Below, piece by piece: positions 31,577 through 46,500 of a stretch of DNA of 64,000 nt. Source of the DNA: Arbacia lixula (Eukaryota; Echinodermata; Echinoidea; Arbacioida; Arbaciidae); assembly GCA_963669155.1 (NCBI GenBank), contig OZ022577.1, positions 31,967,053 to 32,031,052 on the forward strand, read 5' to 3'. A program made the translations under genes and the position numbers. The notes beneath the pieces are model-generated. The model had not been told where the DNA came from, did no database searches, and saw only the letters and a program-made list of their open reading frames with translations. Position 1 is the first letter of the stretch. Every line of letters begins with the position of its first letter.

Positions 31577-34500
31577 CTGCAGGGCAACAACAATGCAAAA
31601 GGATAGAGAAACAAAGATGGATATTTCATTAATAACTGTTTTTCCACATTGTGGATTGGAGAGAGACAAGGTTGAAGGTATGGAGGGGGAGGAGAAGAAG
31701 GGAGTAGTGGTAAAGACTTCTGAATCAATAAGCAATGGGGCGCCATTGTGCCATGGGTTCTTCTCTAGTTTATCTCGGATTATAAGAAAGGAATTTTCTT
31801 AAAATGATGAAACTCAGTCTTGAGATTTAACAAATTCCAGACCCTAGTGACAATGGCAGAATGGTTCTGTCATGATTATGGCCTGTCATCAACAGCACCA
31901 ATACCCTGTTTATTTCACGTTATTTGTCAATATTTTAACAATTATAAAAAATGGGAACAATGATGGTCATTAAGAAATTCATTTACACACAGCAGCTTGA
32001 ACAGTGGACAAAATTCGCAAACAACAATACTTGCAGTAAATATGAATTAAATAAATGAATATAAAATAAAAGTAAAATTTGGAACAAAGAAAGCTAACAT
32101 TTCCATCTTGTGGAATCAACAAAAAAAAAATGTTAATAAAGCAGTAAATAAGTTAACAATAAAAATTGTAAGAGATGTTAATATAAGCAGGAACTGTAAA
32201 AGAACTAGCAATTGCTTAAATGTGAAAAGCAGCTCTGTTTATCCTTATCTTTAACAGTTTCTTTTGGAAGACAAATAAAATTACTTGAACATGAAATGAC
32301 ACATTAGCTGGTAGAATCACTCACTCCAATGTCTTCATATCTAAAGATACATACAAAAGAAAGTCCACATTACAATTTCAACACAATGTTTCAGTTAAAA
32401 GGCCACAATCTGGTCCTCTTTCATTTCAGGAGGGTCATTTCTATTTATGCTTAAAAACATGTACGGGATACTTTCAATTTAAAATCACACCTTTCTTCAT
32501 TTAAATTTCAAAGCTCTGATGAACAGACGCATACTTTCTTCCCTAATACTACACAGTACTTAAATCAAAGACTAGCACACTATCAAAATTATGTTTATTT
32601 GAACATCAATTACGCTATCACACACTTGTTGCAGCCACTAATTGTGCTCTTTTAATTTTCACACTTGTCATATTCTCTGCATATTATCTTGACAAACCAG
32701 CAGAATTTAATTTTAGATTGACCAGGTAATGCCATGTGCATGTTTTCACTTTAGAACTATAATCACTTTTGTGTGATATATTGTTACATTTTTGTTATTA
32801 ATGATGTTGTACTTGCATGTTTTAAGTTTCAGTCCAAAAGTTTTAGGTTCACACAAAGACAAAGGGGTGAAATAAAAAGAGAGAGCGGAAGAGAAGAAAG
32901 AGAATGGGGAAAAGGACAGGGAAATCTAGACAGACTGGTTAACACAGACAGACAGACAGATAAAGAGATACGGGTAAAGCGCTTTGATTTCACAGCTGAA
33001 AATTAAGTCCCCTTTTACAAATTCAAAGAAGCCAAAAGTGTAAAATCACAGCATCCTCATGACTGTAAAACACATTCCCTTTTTTTTTATCCCTAATTTT
33101 TTGTTTGTTTTATACATCTATTTTCGTTAGGCATGTCCTGATTATTTGAAAGGGAATATCATTTTGGTACCGCATGTTTGGTATAGTATGTTTGAAAAGA
33201 TTAAACTATGGGAAGCAGGAAATGTAGAACAAAAATACTGCTGGCTGCACATGGTGAACATGATGATCAGACTTCCATTTACATTGACACAACGAAAACA
33301 ATGGTGTGATAATCACAGAAATAGTAACAGAAGGAAAATGTGCTAAAAATGATGCAAGGCAAGTTCGAATCAAGTAATTCCAATGAAAACAAAATCATGG
33401 CATAAATCAAAGATATAAATGAGCCCCACATATTGTGGATCTGTGCAAAATGAAGGGGGAAATGAATGCATGGGCTATCACCTTTAAACTGGACTGTCTT
33501 TGAAATTCAATGTAAGATTCAAAACAGCGTAAACAAACATAAACAGAACAGGAAATAATGAGAAGTAAAATACCGATTTACCAACTTGCTTAACATGAAC
33601 ACCATCATGGTACCTATTATGAGGTGGAATATACAAGGATACCCATGAACATAGAAAAAAAAATAAAGAGAATAAATCCCAAATGCTATTCTTTTTTTTT
33701 TTTTTGAGGGGGGGGGGGGTTGAGGGAATAGCAATAAAATAAGGAATGGTTTCGGTGTTTGTTCCATAAATTTACCACAAAGGAAACAGGTGGAGTCAAA
33801 TAATCCACCATCCCATTTTAGTGTCTTGTAAAATTAATTGAAATATATTCATAACTGTTATACTACTCTGTAGAGTTGAAACATATAGTTTGAAAATAAT
33901 ATCCAAGCTACTAATGTGGAGAAAGAAGCTTATTACTAATTTAAGACAAAACATAGATAACGGATAATTCAAGAAGAAGAGCAGAAACTGGATATTGAGT
34001 TAGTGGATGCACATGTGTGTGACTGTATTAATACTAAGCCTAAGACTACCCACAACATTGAGCATTTCCATAGCTAAACAATATGTGCACAGATATTCAT
34101 GTTTGTAGTGATTCAGAGGGGGAACATGCAAGGTGCTTGAGTGAAGGACAGATGAGATGAAGTAGTGATGAGTCGTTCCTACAAGAGTTTTACCAATCAT
34201 TAAAAAAAAAGCAGAACAGAAAAAAGGGGGAATGGCAAATATCTGTATCTGTACAGAAACTGTACCTCCTCATTTGCTGCTTCCGCTAGTTGCAATTCTA
34301 CTTGGCTTTCGGTCAATGAGGTACTGCCTTGCGCCTGTTTAGAGCAGAGGGGGAAGTAAGGAGGCAGGAAAATAAAGGCAAAAGGGAAAAAGAAAGAACA
34401 AAAAACAAAAAAATCCCCCAAAATAAAGATATAAAGAGTTGAAAGAACAGTACTAGGACAGACTTAGATTCAATGATGGCTTCATCAAGATGTGGAAAGA

Positions 34501-37500
34501 GAGATCTTAACTGCTACCTATACTTAAGCTGGTCAGATTTGTTGCCACCTGATAAAAGAAAAAAAAATCTTCAAGATAGCTATCTAGAAAAACAGATCTT
34601 GACCGCCACTGTAATGTGTTGGTAGACATCTCGTCAAAAAAAGTAAGAAGAAATTTGCTTTGTAAGGATGCTTGAATGCTTGCAAAATCAAGTTTACGAA
34701 CAATTACAGAAAATAAATCTTGTCATAAATCCACAGATGAAGGTACGATTCATGCATGATTTCTTGCAATGGATACGGTACACACTGGAACAAGTCTACA
34801 ACAAACACACATACAAAACAAAGAAGTGGTCAATGTGAAACATTCTTCAGATCTTTACTGAAATGATCTGATGTGTTACTGCAAAACTGGTAATTTTTGC
34901 GAGAAAATTTTTGTGGCAAAACACTCCTACAACACATAATACTTGTCACTAAACAAAAATTCACCCCATGCATTAAAATTATAACACAGCCCTTGACAAA
35001 ACCTAACAAATTTTCATGAACATAAAACGCCCCCCCCCCCCCCCCCCAGTTTTACACTCTGCATGTGTCATACTTTAGCCGAAATAACACCTCATCCTTC
35101 CCTCTTTCTGACCTAGCGATACAAGTTATAATCATCTGAACCAAAACAATTGTATGTGCATGCTTGACAACATGCAGCAAGACTGCTCACGATGTGTATA
35201 AATGTAATGCATGCACAGCATATTTTGTCACTGATTTCTCTTTCCTTTGACATGAATCAATATAATTCATGTGCCATCAATGTCAACTGTGCATGTAACT
35301 AAAAGTGTGCTCCTTTTTGCATGGGACATCAATTTTTTTATTTTTTAGTGTGTAAGCATTTGCAGTGGAATTAGTGTGGTTGGTGAAACAGAAATACATT
35401 TATGTCTGAGCAAGGCTGTAACTTGACCCTCTCATGGTCAAATTATTTCACAGCTAACAACAAAAAAAGAGAGGATATAATCTATATAAGAGACCAGACC
35501 ACTGGTGTTGAATACTGCATCAAAGAACTTATTCTCCTTATAGTGGAGTGTTACCGAGATGATAAATTGATAAGAATGGGGGGGGGGGGGGGGGGGGGGA
35601 ATGCCTAAAAGATCAAATAGCCATAAAGGAAGTTATCTGATTACAATTAATGATTACAATTAATGATTACAAACACTGAATCCTGATCAGAAACCTTCAT
35701 GGTTAACTCCATTGGCCTGCAATGACAACAAACTTGTAAGAGTTTCATGGTTCTCGTGTACAATGCATACATGAGACAATACCCAAAGCAGCACCAATCT
35801 CCCTTGAATTTACAGAGCAAAATCATAGGGAAAGTGATGGAAGATTTTAACATAACTTTCATATGCGTCTGATTTTTCTTCAAACTCTTTCCCGAATCTG
35901 TATTTATGACTTATTTTACTTTTATTAAGTAAAATTCATTATCAGATTTTTCATTTAGTTTTTATTTTCTGGCATATATTTTAACCCTAACCAGTGCAAA
36001 ACAAATTTTTTGATAAAATCTGGAACAGGTGGACACTTTCGGATGCTTGGTGGCTGAAGTCTTTTCCTTGCCGGAGGAACATATAAATGCAATATTTTGT
36101 TATGTAAATAATGCAAAAGAGGCATGATTTTCAACTTCTACATAGGTTCACTCTTGCAATGGTTTTGTGAGGTATATAATGCAATATACATGTATATCAT
36201 GATTTCCATTTCCCACAATTCTTTGCTTCCTGGGGTTTGAATTTGCAATACTGTAATAAAGATGGTGCAAGTGGGTCATGAATAGGTTGCGATGATCAGC
36301 ATGAAGCTTGTGAATGCTATGAAAGGATAGATTGTGAAGACGAGAATGTGATTGTTCCTACTAAGGTGTCTAGTTAAGGCTAACGTTATTAGAGTCTGAA
36401 TAATGTGCTACCACTAAAATCTCCCCTCTCAACTGGAATTTGGTGTGGTATGCAAATCAGCTGAGTAATAGGGTGTTTTACCCTCCAGCTCAATGCCCCC
36501 CAACCCCCCCCCCCCCCCCCAAAAAAAAAAAAAAAAAAAAAGAGAGAATAAAAAAAAAAAAAAAAAAATGTTCAATTTAACTTTGCTGTAGCACGACTTC
36601 CAGTGACTAATCTAAAACCTAGCAAAGACCTTTTTAGAGCAAAAAATGATCACTATTTCGCTTTCGAAATGGCAACACAATTTTTTTTAAAATGAAATTT
36701 TTAGAAGAAAATGGAATGTAAATACTATTTCAAATTAACAAAGAATCAACATCATTCAAGTTTGAGCAATAATCATGCCAATTTGATGAGCAAAGGTGCG
36801 ATGTCAATCTTTTCAGCACGTTGCAAATTGGAAGATTTTGTGATCATTTGACCCTCATTTTGATCTGAAAAATCATGACAATGTTAATATATATTACTAC
36901 ATGCCCAAAATGGATTCATCTTGTCCAGATATTTATGGTCTTTCATGTGATGCATGTTTTAGTTTTTTTAAAAGTTGATATCAACAGTTGCTGCACCTGA
37001 ATGGTTAACTTGTTCTGACTACTGCTACAAGGACACTAGTCTGATTTGTAATCAAGCAAACAAATACAAATCTACCCAAAATATTAGGAAAATTGGGAGA
37101 GAATTCAGAAAATGTGAAAGCTGACCGACTGAGACTAGACTAGACCAGAAGAATAGCCTATTCAGTGAGCAACGACTACGTAAAAACAAAAGTTTCCAAG
37201 ACTCACCCCTTCTTTGGCGGCGCCATTCTGCATCTTGAGCTTGGCCACTGTCTCCTTCTCGGTGTTGAGGGCGGACTGCGTCTTCTTCAGCATCACCTGT
37301 AGCTTTGCCGCGGCCTTGCCCAGGTCAAGGGTCAGACCCTTCTCCTTCTTCAGACTATCGCTGAGAGTGGTCAGTTCCTGTGATCAAAAAAAAAAAATGT
37401 AACTCCCTCTCTGCATGACTCCATGCCGCCTTATGTGGAATATTGTGTATTACCAGAGCAAAAATTTAATATTTAGAGTTAACAAACAACTTTGTTTATA

Positions 37501-40500
37501 GATACTTAGAGCATTCAAAGTGCATAGCTGCCAACCTTTCAAGACTGGAATTCAAAATGTGGTTCAGACAAATTCAGATTATTCACTAGTCATTTAATTT
37601 TGCATTGAATATCATTGGGGAGGGGGGGGGGGGGAGAGCTTATGTTCAGAAAGGTTAACAGACCCAAAGAGTCCAATATCAGATTAGTTAGCAGGTATAA
37701 AAGTACCTAGTACATGTGAGTCCTCTGTCTCACCATGGCAAATACTTAGCTTATTCTTAATTGTTACTAATGGAAGAACAGCAGTCTGCCGAGGCAAGTA
37801 CGCTGTGACTAAATAAATAAATGAAATGAACCAATAATAAAAGGAACCTACTTTCTGCTGAGCAGCCCTCTGCTCCTCGGCCTTAGCTAGCGCTTCCTGG
37901 ACCTTAGCCAGCTCTGCTCCACCACTAGCTCCTGCTGCAGGAGCCTTAGCCAGCTGCTCCTTCAGGGAGCTCACCTCCTGCTGGGCCGCCTGGCTGGCCT
38001 TCTCTGCGGCCTCCAACTGGGTCTGGGCGTCGGCCAGCTGCTTCTTGATGGCGTTGACCTCATCGCCGCTACCGGCGGAGGTACGGGATTTCTCCAGCTC
38101 GGCCGCTAGCCTCTTGACTTCGTCCTCAGACGCAGATAGCTTACTCTTGGCCTAATGGAGGGTGGGTTAGAATAAATAGGTATTGATTAATGAATAACCA
38201 TGCAAAGTTCGATATTCAAACATAATTGACATTATTCCAGTTTAAAGAATATACCTTGATGACATATCTATTCCTGAACTCCCCTCATTCCCATACTCAA
38301 AACCCATATAACACAGACATAACATTTCCTGATTCAGACATGGGCTAAACTAGCAGATTGCTTTATAGCAAGTTTCCCATTTACTCAGAATTACTGCTTG
38401 ATTAGGTTCTTTCTGAAACAGTGTCTCCTTTTTGTTTCAAGAAAGATTCAAAGTAGAAGTGGTTTCTGCTTCATGGAAATTCAATATCAGTTTAAGTACT
38501 GCTAAGGGCACGATATGTTTATAATGCCATTAACATTCATAAGTCAAATTCCTTTGTAAAGTGCGCACAATTTGGCTGTGTTCCTCAAATTCAATGATGT
38601 ACACCTTGATAAAAACTTATAAACTTAATCTCAATACTTCAAACAATCAACATCAAAACATTTTCATAAATCAATACAATTAAAAGGGAAATGTTAAGAT
38701 TCCCCTGTGAGCTTTTTCAGTTAAACAAACATGCACAAGAAAGAGAGAGAGAGAGAGCGCAACATGCAAGTAAGGACTACATTGGAGTGACTATGTTGGG
38801 GAAGGGTGCGAGGAAGGGTTTAGAGTGATGGATGCAGACCATAAAAAAGGGAAGAAATCCATCATGGGATTTACTAGCAATAACGACTGGTGAAAAGGAG
38901 TTGTTATTGCAATCAATTACAACCATGATGACATACATTTTATCAGCAGGAAGTACCTTCATAAGATTCCTGGCAAACACAGCTAGGGCAGGTCTGGATT
39001 AATATTTCACGTTCAAGCAGCATGATTTATTTCTTAACATGGTGCACTTTGAAGAGGGGGCTACCTAGCATTTGCGCTCATGTCTGTATTCACATTATCA
39101 GTCCATCTTCATCCAACTTGATCACAGGTTATGATCAAGTCAAGACCCCCCAAAACATAAATCTCACTGCATTTCTACAATGGGCTACCTCGGCGCTTTC
39201 GCTCTCCCTGTCGGTATTCTGTTCCACCTTCTGATTGGCTGCCTCAAGCTCCTCTTTCAGCTTGTGGAGCTGTTTTTTGAGCTCCACGAGCTCATGACTC
39301 GTGGCCTCATAGTTCGCGGCAGCGGCCTCGTGGTCCTGTCGGAGCGAGTCTATGGTCGACTGCGCCGCCTCGAGCTCTGACGCTAACCTCGAATTTTCAC
39401 TGTTTTTCTGAAAAGCGTAATGTGGGACAGTTACGAGACACCTTATGGTGTAAACTGTAAACTAAATAGTGCCAATATAGACTGCAGCAGCAGTTTTAAC
39501 AGGCTAGTTACATCATCTCCTAAACATCTTCAAGCTAATCATGGGACAGTGGTTACTTATTTAATGGTGAGGTGCTTAACAATAAACTAGCAGCTTAATA
39601 CAGAGACATTTAAAACTAATTCAGATCAGATTTAAAAATAAGTTATCTCCCACGTTCCAGGTAGGGCTGAAGAAAGCCAAAAGCCTGCCAGATTAAGTCA
39701 TGCTTTAACAGCAGAACATGCTAATATAATGTAGAGGGAGACATTATCATTGAAATTATGTGCTTTAATTAAATGATCATACATGTCACATCTTTTATTT
39801 TATTGGCTTATTCCATGAAACATGCAATTAGTATCTTCATATATTGTTCATGACATGTTTGTAGTATGTGGGTAATTCATTGGAATGTAAAAGGTTTAAG
39901 AAGTGCTCTTGGATTTCTGTGCAATAGGTTTCCAAAAGCACTTTTAAAACAAATAACCATTCAAAAAGTTATTTAGTATTTAGATCTAACCATTATAGAG
40001 TATTTGATCTTAAATGGTAATCTCATATCACTTTTCTTATTTGCAGTAAAAAAAAAAAATACAAATAGAAAGCACCCACAATTATCATTCTAATATGTAA
40101 AACCACTTTACTTTAAATGCATTTAATGAATGCTAATAAATGGAACACCGTTTTCCAATCTACAATGTCTGAACAATTTTATTTTCAAGATGTATAAGTA
40201 TTTACAAACTAGTTATGGGTGAGGTTCATATGTATAATGGCACTACATGTTACTGTTATACATGGGGACCTGATAACACTGGTATACAACAACATACTTC
40301 AAATTGCATTTCAACATTGATACCTAAATGTAAGTGTTAGCAATGAAAAGCTACAGCAATGTCACTACTCTCTGCATATTACATGTATCAGTATTTGTCA
40401 GTTCTCCTGAATGATCAGTGGTAAACCTGATTCTACACAATCTTTCAAAGATATGTAGTAACAACAGTCACAGCGTTCAATTCTATAGATGTGTGTATGT

Positions 40501-43500
40501 ACAATGTAAGAAGTTTCTTCCAGAGCATACAATTTTGTTCCCTAAATACAACAGTAAAAGATTCCACAGCATTCAAACCAAGGAAAACAAATCCCCACAT
40601 GAAACCAAGTACTCAATTCGCTAAATACATTACACACACTGAGGATAACATTCTATTTGTTATCACATTACCCATACACGCCCAGGAATATTGCGATGAA
40701 TAGAGGAATGCGAGAGAGATACATGTAGTATGAATGGAGACCAAGCACTTAGAAGAAGCAATGTCCTGGATATCATAATCTATGCTCACCATGCTCGGTA
40801 TTTCATATTGCTCTGCAAGCTGCATTATAAGAAACATTTTCAGAATGATACCCATAAATAATCGTTCAGATGTTAGCTTTCATTCCGTAACTAAGAGCAC
40901 CAGATCACGTTGAATTCCAGCTGCATGATCAATAACAGTGCATAGCAGTTGTATTAAACATTGCTGAGGTATGCCTGGCATATCAGCAGTTATTCCCCTT
41001 TGGACTAACAGGTGAAATAAACCTGCATTTCTTTGATATAGTGCTCTAAGTTACAGTATGATACCCCTACAGCACAGCAGTTGCTCCTGACTATTCAATT
41101 ACCTTTCAATTTGTCTGAAATATCATTTTTTGTTTGTTTTTCTGTTGAATTTAGCTCCAGTTTTCATGTTTCACTTTATGCCAAATAACTATTCCATTCT
41201 ATGCTATAGAAAGTTATGTGTGAGTGTGATAAACTGAAGAAAAAAATCACTTTGCAGTGGAGTTAGTCTTATCAAGTTAGGAATGGTCTGACATCTCGGT
41301 AGATATTAATATGCGTGATATAATCATGATACCATTGGATATTGGTAACCACATGTGTAGCATTGCATTGGAGTGCTGATGCAAGTAAATGGAGTGATGT
41401 TAAGCACACCTAACAAATTCTGTGAAGCATAATAATATGCTTAAAATCAAGTCAATTTAAAAGTGTCTTCCTAAATCAAGATCGGTCTTGTAGCATAAGA
41501 TAAAGTATGTTCACTCTTGCTCAAACAGCGTACAAAATACCAGAGATTTCCATGGATATCATTGCACATTAGGCTTACATCATAATGATTAAACTTTATA
41601 ATTCTTAAAAGAGAAGACAAAGTTCCTTCATGACCAATGATGCATGGACAAGAAATAATCCAATTAATTTGTTAGAATTAAAAGACAGAAAAATGCTTCT
41701 GATTGTTCAAACAAATTCCACTCACAACAAATAATGCTTCAATTATGTTTCACTTTAAATTGCATGGATCGGTTACATGTATCACATACATCTTGTGTCT
41801 ATAAAATTTTCCAATATGATGTTCAACTTAATACCAATCACCCTTTAGTCCAGTGCCTGAAAAACATTTAACAATCATTTAAAAAGCACAAGCCTGAAAA
41901 GTGGTCCAAATTTGACGTACCTGAGCATGACAAATGTAAAATTTGGTGATACAAATTTTTTACTTTCTCCTTCATAAAGATTTGTGCACAAGAGCAAGTA
42001 CACATGTTCTTCCCAGTTCTTAAACATGAAAACTCTTGTTCTTCACATGGAATCTTCATTGCTGATGTTTTCATTATGTATACAGACTAAGTGGAAAGTT
42101 TACTTAGTAATCACAAGATAATAAATGAATTGGAGCAGTAATGAAAGAATCATTGATCAAAGAATGAGACAAAGTCCCTCCACATGAAATAGTTTTTGTA
42201 TTTGTGAACTCTTATTGTAACATGGACTTAAAAATGAGGTTTGTGATTAAATGCTTGGGGATTCAAGCTTACCTTTGTCTCTGATGATGACAGGGAAGCT
42301 AATTCTTCCTCTAATGTCATGACCTCAGATTTAGCCTTACAGAGAGGAAGAGAGTTAGAGAGACAGGGAGAGAGGGTGGCAAGGGAGTGGGGAAGGAAGA
42401 GGGAAAAGGTAAGGAAGAAAAAGCAGGAAGGGTTGGGGTGGGAAGGCAAAAAAAGACAGGGGTAGATAGATAGAGCGAGGACAGTCAGGAGGAAGATAAA
42501 GAAGGAGAGAAAGAAAAAAGGAAGAAGAGGAAAAGGGAGGAGAAGAAGAATAAGAGGCAGAAAGCAGAGTGAAAGGGAGGGTGATGGAGAGGCGATAGAG
42601 GGAGTAGAGGGGAGGGTAGGGTGATAGGAATGGATACAAGAGAGAAAGGGGAAGGGAGAAAGAAGTGAGAAGAAGAAAGACAAGGGAAAAGGATAAGGAG
42701 GGAGGTAGAGAGACCAACAGATTAGATAGCAGCAGAAGAAGATAAGTAGCACAGTAGTAGGGATAGGGAATGGATATCACATAAGAATGCAATAGAGGGT
42801 GGGACAGGGAAGAAAGGGGTGGGAGACAGTGACACAAGGGGAAGATAAAAGGAAGAGGGGTTGCAAAGCACGTCATTGGTACCGTCACATATATACATCA
42901 AGAAAACAGGATTAAGCAGCAGTTAGTCCATGCACATCTACCTTGCACACTAACAGAGGATATGCTACAGCGATATTACAGAAACAGGGCAGAGAGTTTA
43001 GATATCACAAAATCATGCACAATGCAACATAATAACATCACAAGAAAAGCCAAATATCAACTGTTAAAAATTATCATCCATGTTTACTCACAATAAAACC
43101 GACTCAAAATTTATAACAAATGAAAATGGAAGAACTCAAAACATATATTTTTCCACTGGGTCTTTTACAAAAATACATCTGTCCTGGAATTTGCACTTGC
43201 TTTCTATGATTTGTTGCCTGCCCTTGTGACAATGCCCTAAGATAGCAACTTTGAAACTTACAAATACTGTTAGAGTTATGCACAATAAAGCCCTAGATGC
43301 GATAATGCACTTTATGACTACATCCTTTGAGTATTCACCCCAAAACATGCCACTTGTGGTCTATTTCACCATCAATACACACAAATTCCAAGAGCAGCAA
43401 TTTGTCATGGTCCTCAGATTTTAATTTCTCCAATTTAATATAATAGTTCACACATGCAGGGGTAGAATTCCAGCTCTGCTTATCTGTTCGATTAACTCAA

Positions 43501-46500
43501 TTGCCTCACAGTTATTCTGCTTGGGCAGTACCTAAGTGTATAGTTATCAAACTGGAATTTAAATCTTAGCATTCTACTTACTCCTTGCCTCAAAATATAC
43601 AAACTACAGGTTACCTGTATAATTATGATATATCAACTGGTTACACAGACATGCATAGACTTACCTGGTCTAGACTGGATTCGGTGTGTTTCAACCTGTC
43701 TTCCCATTTCACCTCTTCCGACTCCACACTGCTTTGTAGTTTGTTGAGAATGCCCTCCTACAAAAACAAAAAATGAAATATGAAATATGAAATGGGGAAA
43801 TGAAATATAAATCAGAGATTAGGACAATTCATAGTTGCACACTTATGGCTCACATTATTTCCATTCTGAAACAAACTCACTTTCAAAAACTTTGCTAAAA
43901 TTGGTGCAATATTCATTATCATGAAACACAGTCAAAAAGTAATCTTTGATACACGTGCATCAAAAATAATACTTCTTGATAAGTTTTGTATTACCTTTTA
44001 AGTCTTGTAAAAGAGAAGCTTGAGCTGATGCAAGTACTTAGATCACATAACATTTAATGATTTATTAATTTAATAAATCTACTGGTTCAAATTAGAAGGT
44101 ATCAAGAATTGTTCTTGTCCTGAAGATGACTTCAGCAATTTACATGACAAAAATGTTGCCATGTCAGATTAACCTTTAGTACGGCAAGTAATTTTTCATC
44201 AGGCACCCTTCATTCCAATCTCATGATTAGTGAGAGTGACAAGTTCCTGACAGTCTCGTATTTTGAACAAAACCTGCTCATTAACAATTCAGTCATTATT
44301 GAGTGTCTGAAAATATAATTAGCAAATCACAACTGATAACATAATTTGATGTGAGTTTAGCTGAAAAAATATATAACGTTGTCCATTAACAAAAAAGCAT
44401 ACTGAATATTTAAATACACATGGTAAATTACTATTACAAATCTGTATGTCATTTGAATGAAGGGTGAGGAGATGTCTTTTTCATATTCATATTGATAATG
44501 TATGCTGAACTAGAAACAAGAGCGACAATTTGATGGCTCTCTAAGTATACATCACACTCCAAAGACAAATTAACATTCATAATGCATACATGTACATCAT
44601 GGACATCTTTTAAGTTTGCTTACATGTTTCATGGCGACACTTGCAAGTTCAATCACAATCACAAATATGCAATTCATATTACTTTCCTGTCATTTCAAAT
44701 AACTTATCAGTGACATTTAAAAAAAGATGAATGAAATGTACATGGAATTGAAAGGAATATGACAAAACTGGGGAAAAAAAATGAAAATGTAACTTTGCCC
44801 ATCCTTGGTAACTTGACACCAAGCCATATTTCATTGAATTAATAAGCAGAATACATCACCCAAAGCAAAGACAATAAATAATAAAAAACATGCATTTGAT
44901 ATACAACATTGTGAAATTTCTAGTGGTTTTACAATAACATCTTCCTAGATCTACAAGCATGAGCAAGAAAATCAATTACACTGCTTGTATTTGACAGCTG
45001 ATGGAATATCGGCAACTTCTAAATACACAAAAAATAATTGCCTATGATTGGTTCTCAGTATTTTTTAAAGCAGATGATCTATGTAATTCTCTAGAAATAA
45101 ATCAATGGACATTTAATGAACCCTAGATTCATGTACTGTACTTGATTCAATAAACATGTACAAACGGAACATATCAATAAACTACACAGGAAATTATATC
45201 AACAAAACATGTTTTATGCAGATGGCAAGGAAACCTGAATGAATTTAATAAAAGTTAGTGATTATGTAAAAATGATAGGCAATGTATGTACAGATTAGCG
45301 ATTCATTCCACTTGCTTATATGTTGTCCACTACACATGTAAGCATACAATTGCTGTACTGTTTGCACATTTTAATGAATTTATAAAACAGCATTGTAAAT
45401 GTTCCTTGCTTCCATGAAAAAGTAAGAATACTATGTTTAATACAGCCATTACCAACTGTTACTCTACATCCACACAACAAATTATGTTTTCTACAACCAG
45501 CGGTGTATCAACACTTCAGTGCATAAGGTACTATGATATTAATTTAAAGATAAAGAATTATCAAATTTCTTATATGAAATTACAATTTGCTTACAGCTTT
45601 ATGCTCCGGGTTTGATAAAAATGTATGTACAATAACTTCTTACATCAGCTTCAACATCAAATCTCATCAGTGACAAGACATGACAAGGCAATTCAAGTAC
45701 TTATGCTTATCCTGTTCAATGATATGCCTTTTTATGATAATTTCCAGAGTAAATATATATACTTGCTGATGATATATAGTGATAATGTTGAACACCAGGC
45801 AGCAAACCCAACTACCAAAGTGAAATCCCAGTAATTATGTACTAATCTAAAGCTCTCTGTTTCTTTGTGGGTGAGAAATGAATAATTAGCTTTCCTGCAT
45901 CCATTTTCATGAAACATATTTATACACAAATACATACCCCCAACAACAATGAGTGCAAGTTGCGTTGCATTTCATGCTTGACATTTAAGATGGTCTCATT
46001 TGCTTACGGTTTCTCTAAGCACCACTTGGTAGTGCTGGCATTGCGCGAGGAGTTGCGCCTTCTCCTTCTCCAGCTCTTGCATCTTTGGGACCTTTGTTTC
46101 CAACGTCCCCACCTTGGCGGAGAGCTCCTGGTTACTCGATCTCAGCTCCTGATTCTCCCCTTCTAACCTGGAGACGCGCTCAAGGTTAACGGAGCTCTGG
46201 GTGGCTCCTTGCGTCTTCTCCGCTTCCGTAATGCGTGCCTGGAGCTCCTGGCAGCGGGAGCTGAGGCTCTGTTTCTCCACCTCCAGGGTGTGGATTCTGC
46301 CCTTGAAGCGCTCCTCCTCCGTCTCCACGCTCTGCTGGAGCTTGTTCACCATCCCCTCCTGTAACAGCAACCAGTTCGACCAGTAGGATTCCTTTGGGGT
46401 TTTTGTGTTTGTGTCGCAGCCACGCAATAAACATGTTTTTGTGCGCGTGTGTGTTTCAGCGTTTTAGGTGGGTTTACAGCAAAATGCAAGACAAGAAACA

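Noticed and set aside
34200..34265. Continuation of RRBP1-like exon 19 to a stop, giving a FLYRYRYLPFPLF-type tail
   Set aside because: A strong donor GAG|GTACAG precedes it, and the terminal exon at 31547-31576 gives a family-like ending.
40780..40830. Possible small exon encoding EQYEIPSM with AG and GT edges
   Set aside because: About 23 nt, not a multiple of three between two phase-0 exons, and no match to p180.
42228..42888. Two long overlapping minus-strand open frames (about 175 residues each) rich in Leu, Ser and Pro
   Set aside because: They read through the polypyrimidine tract; low-complexity sequence lacks stops. Only the 63-nt exon at 42273-42335 is real.
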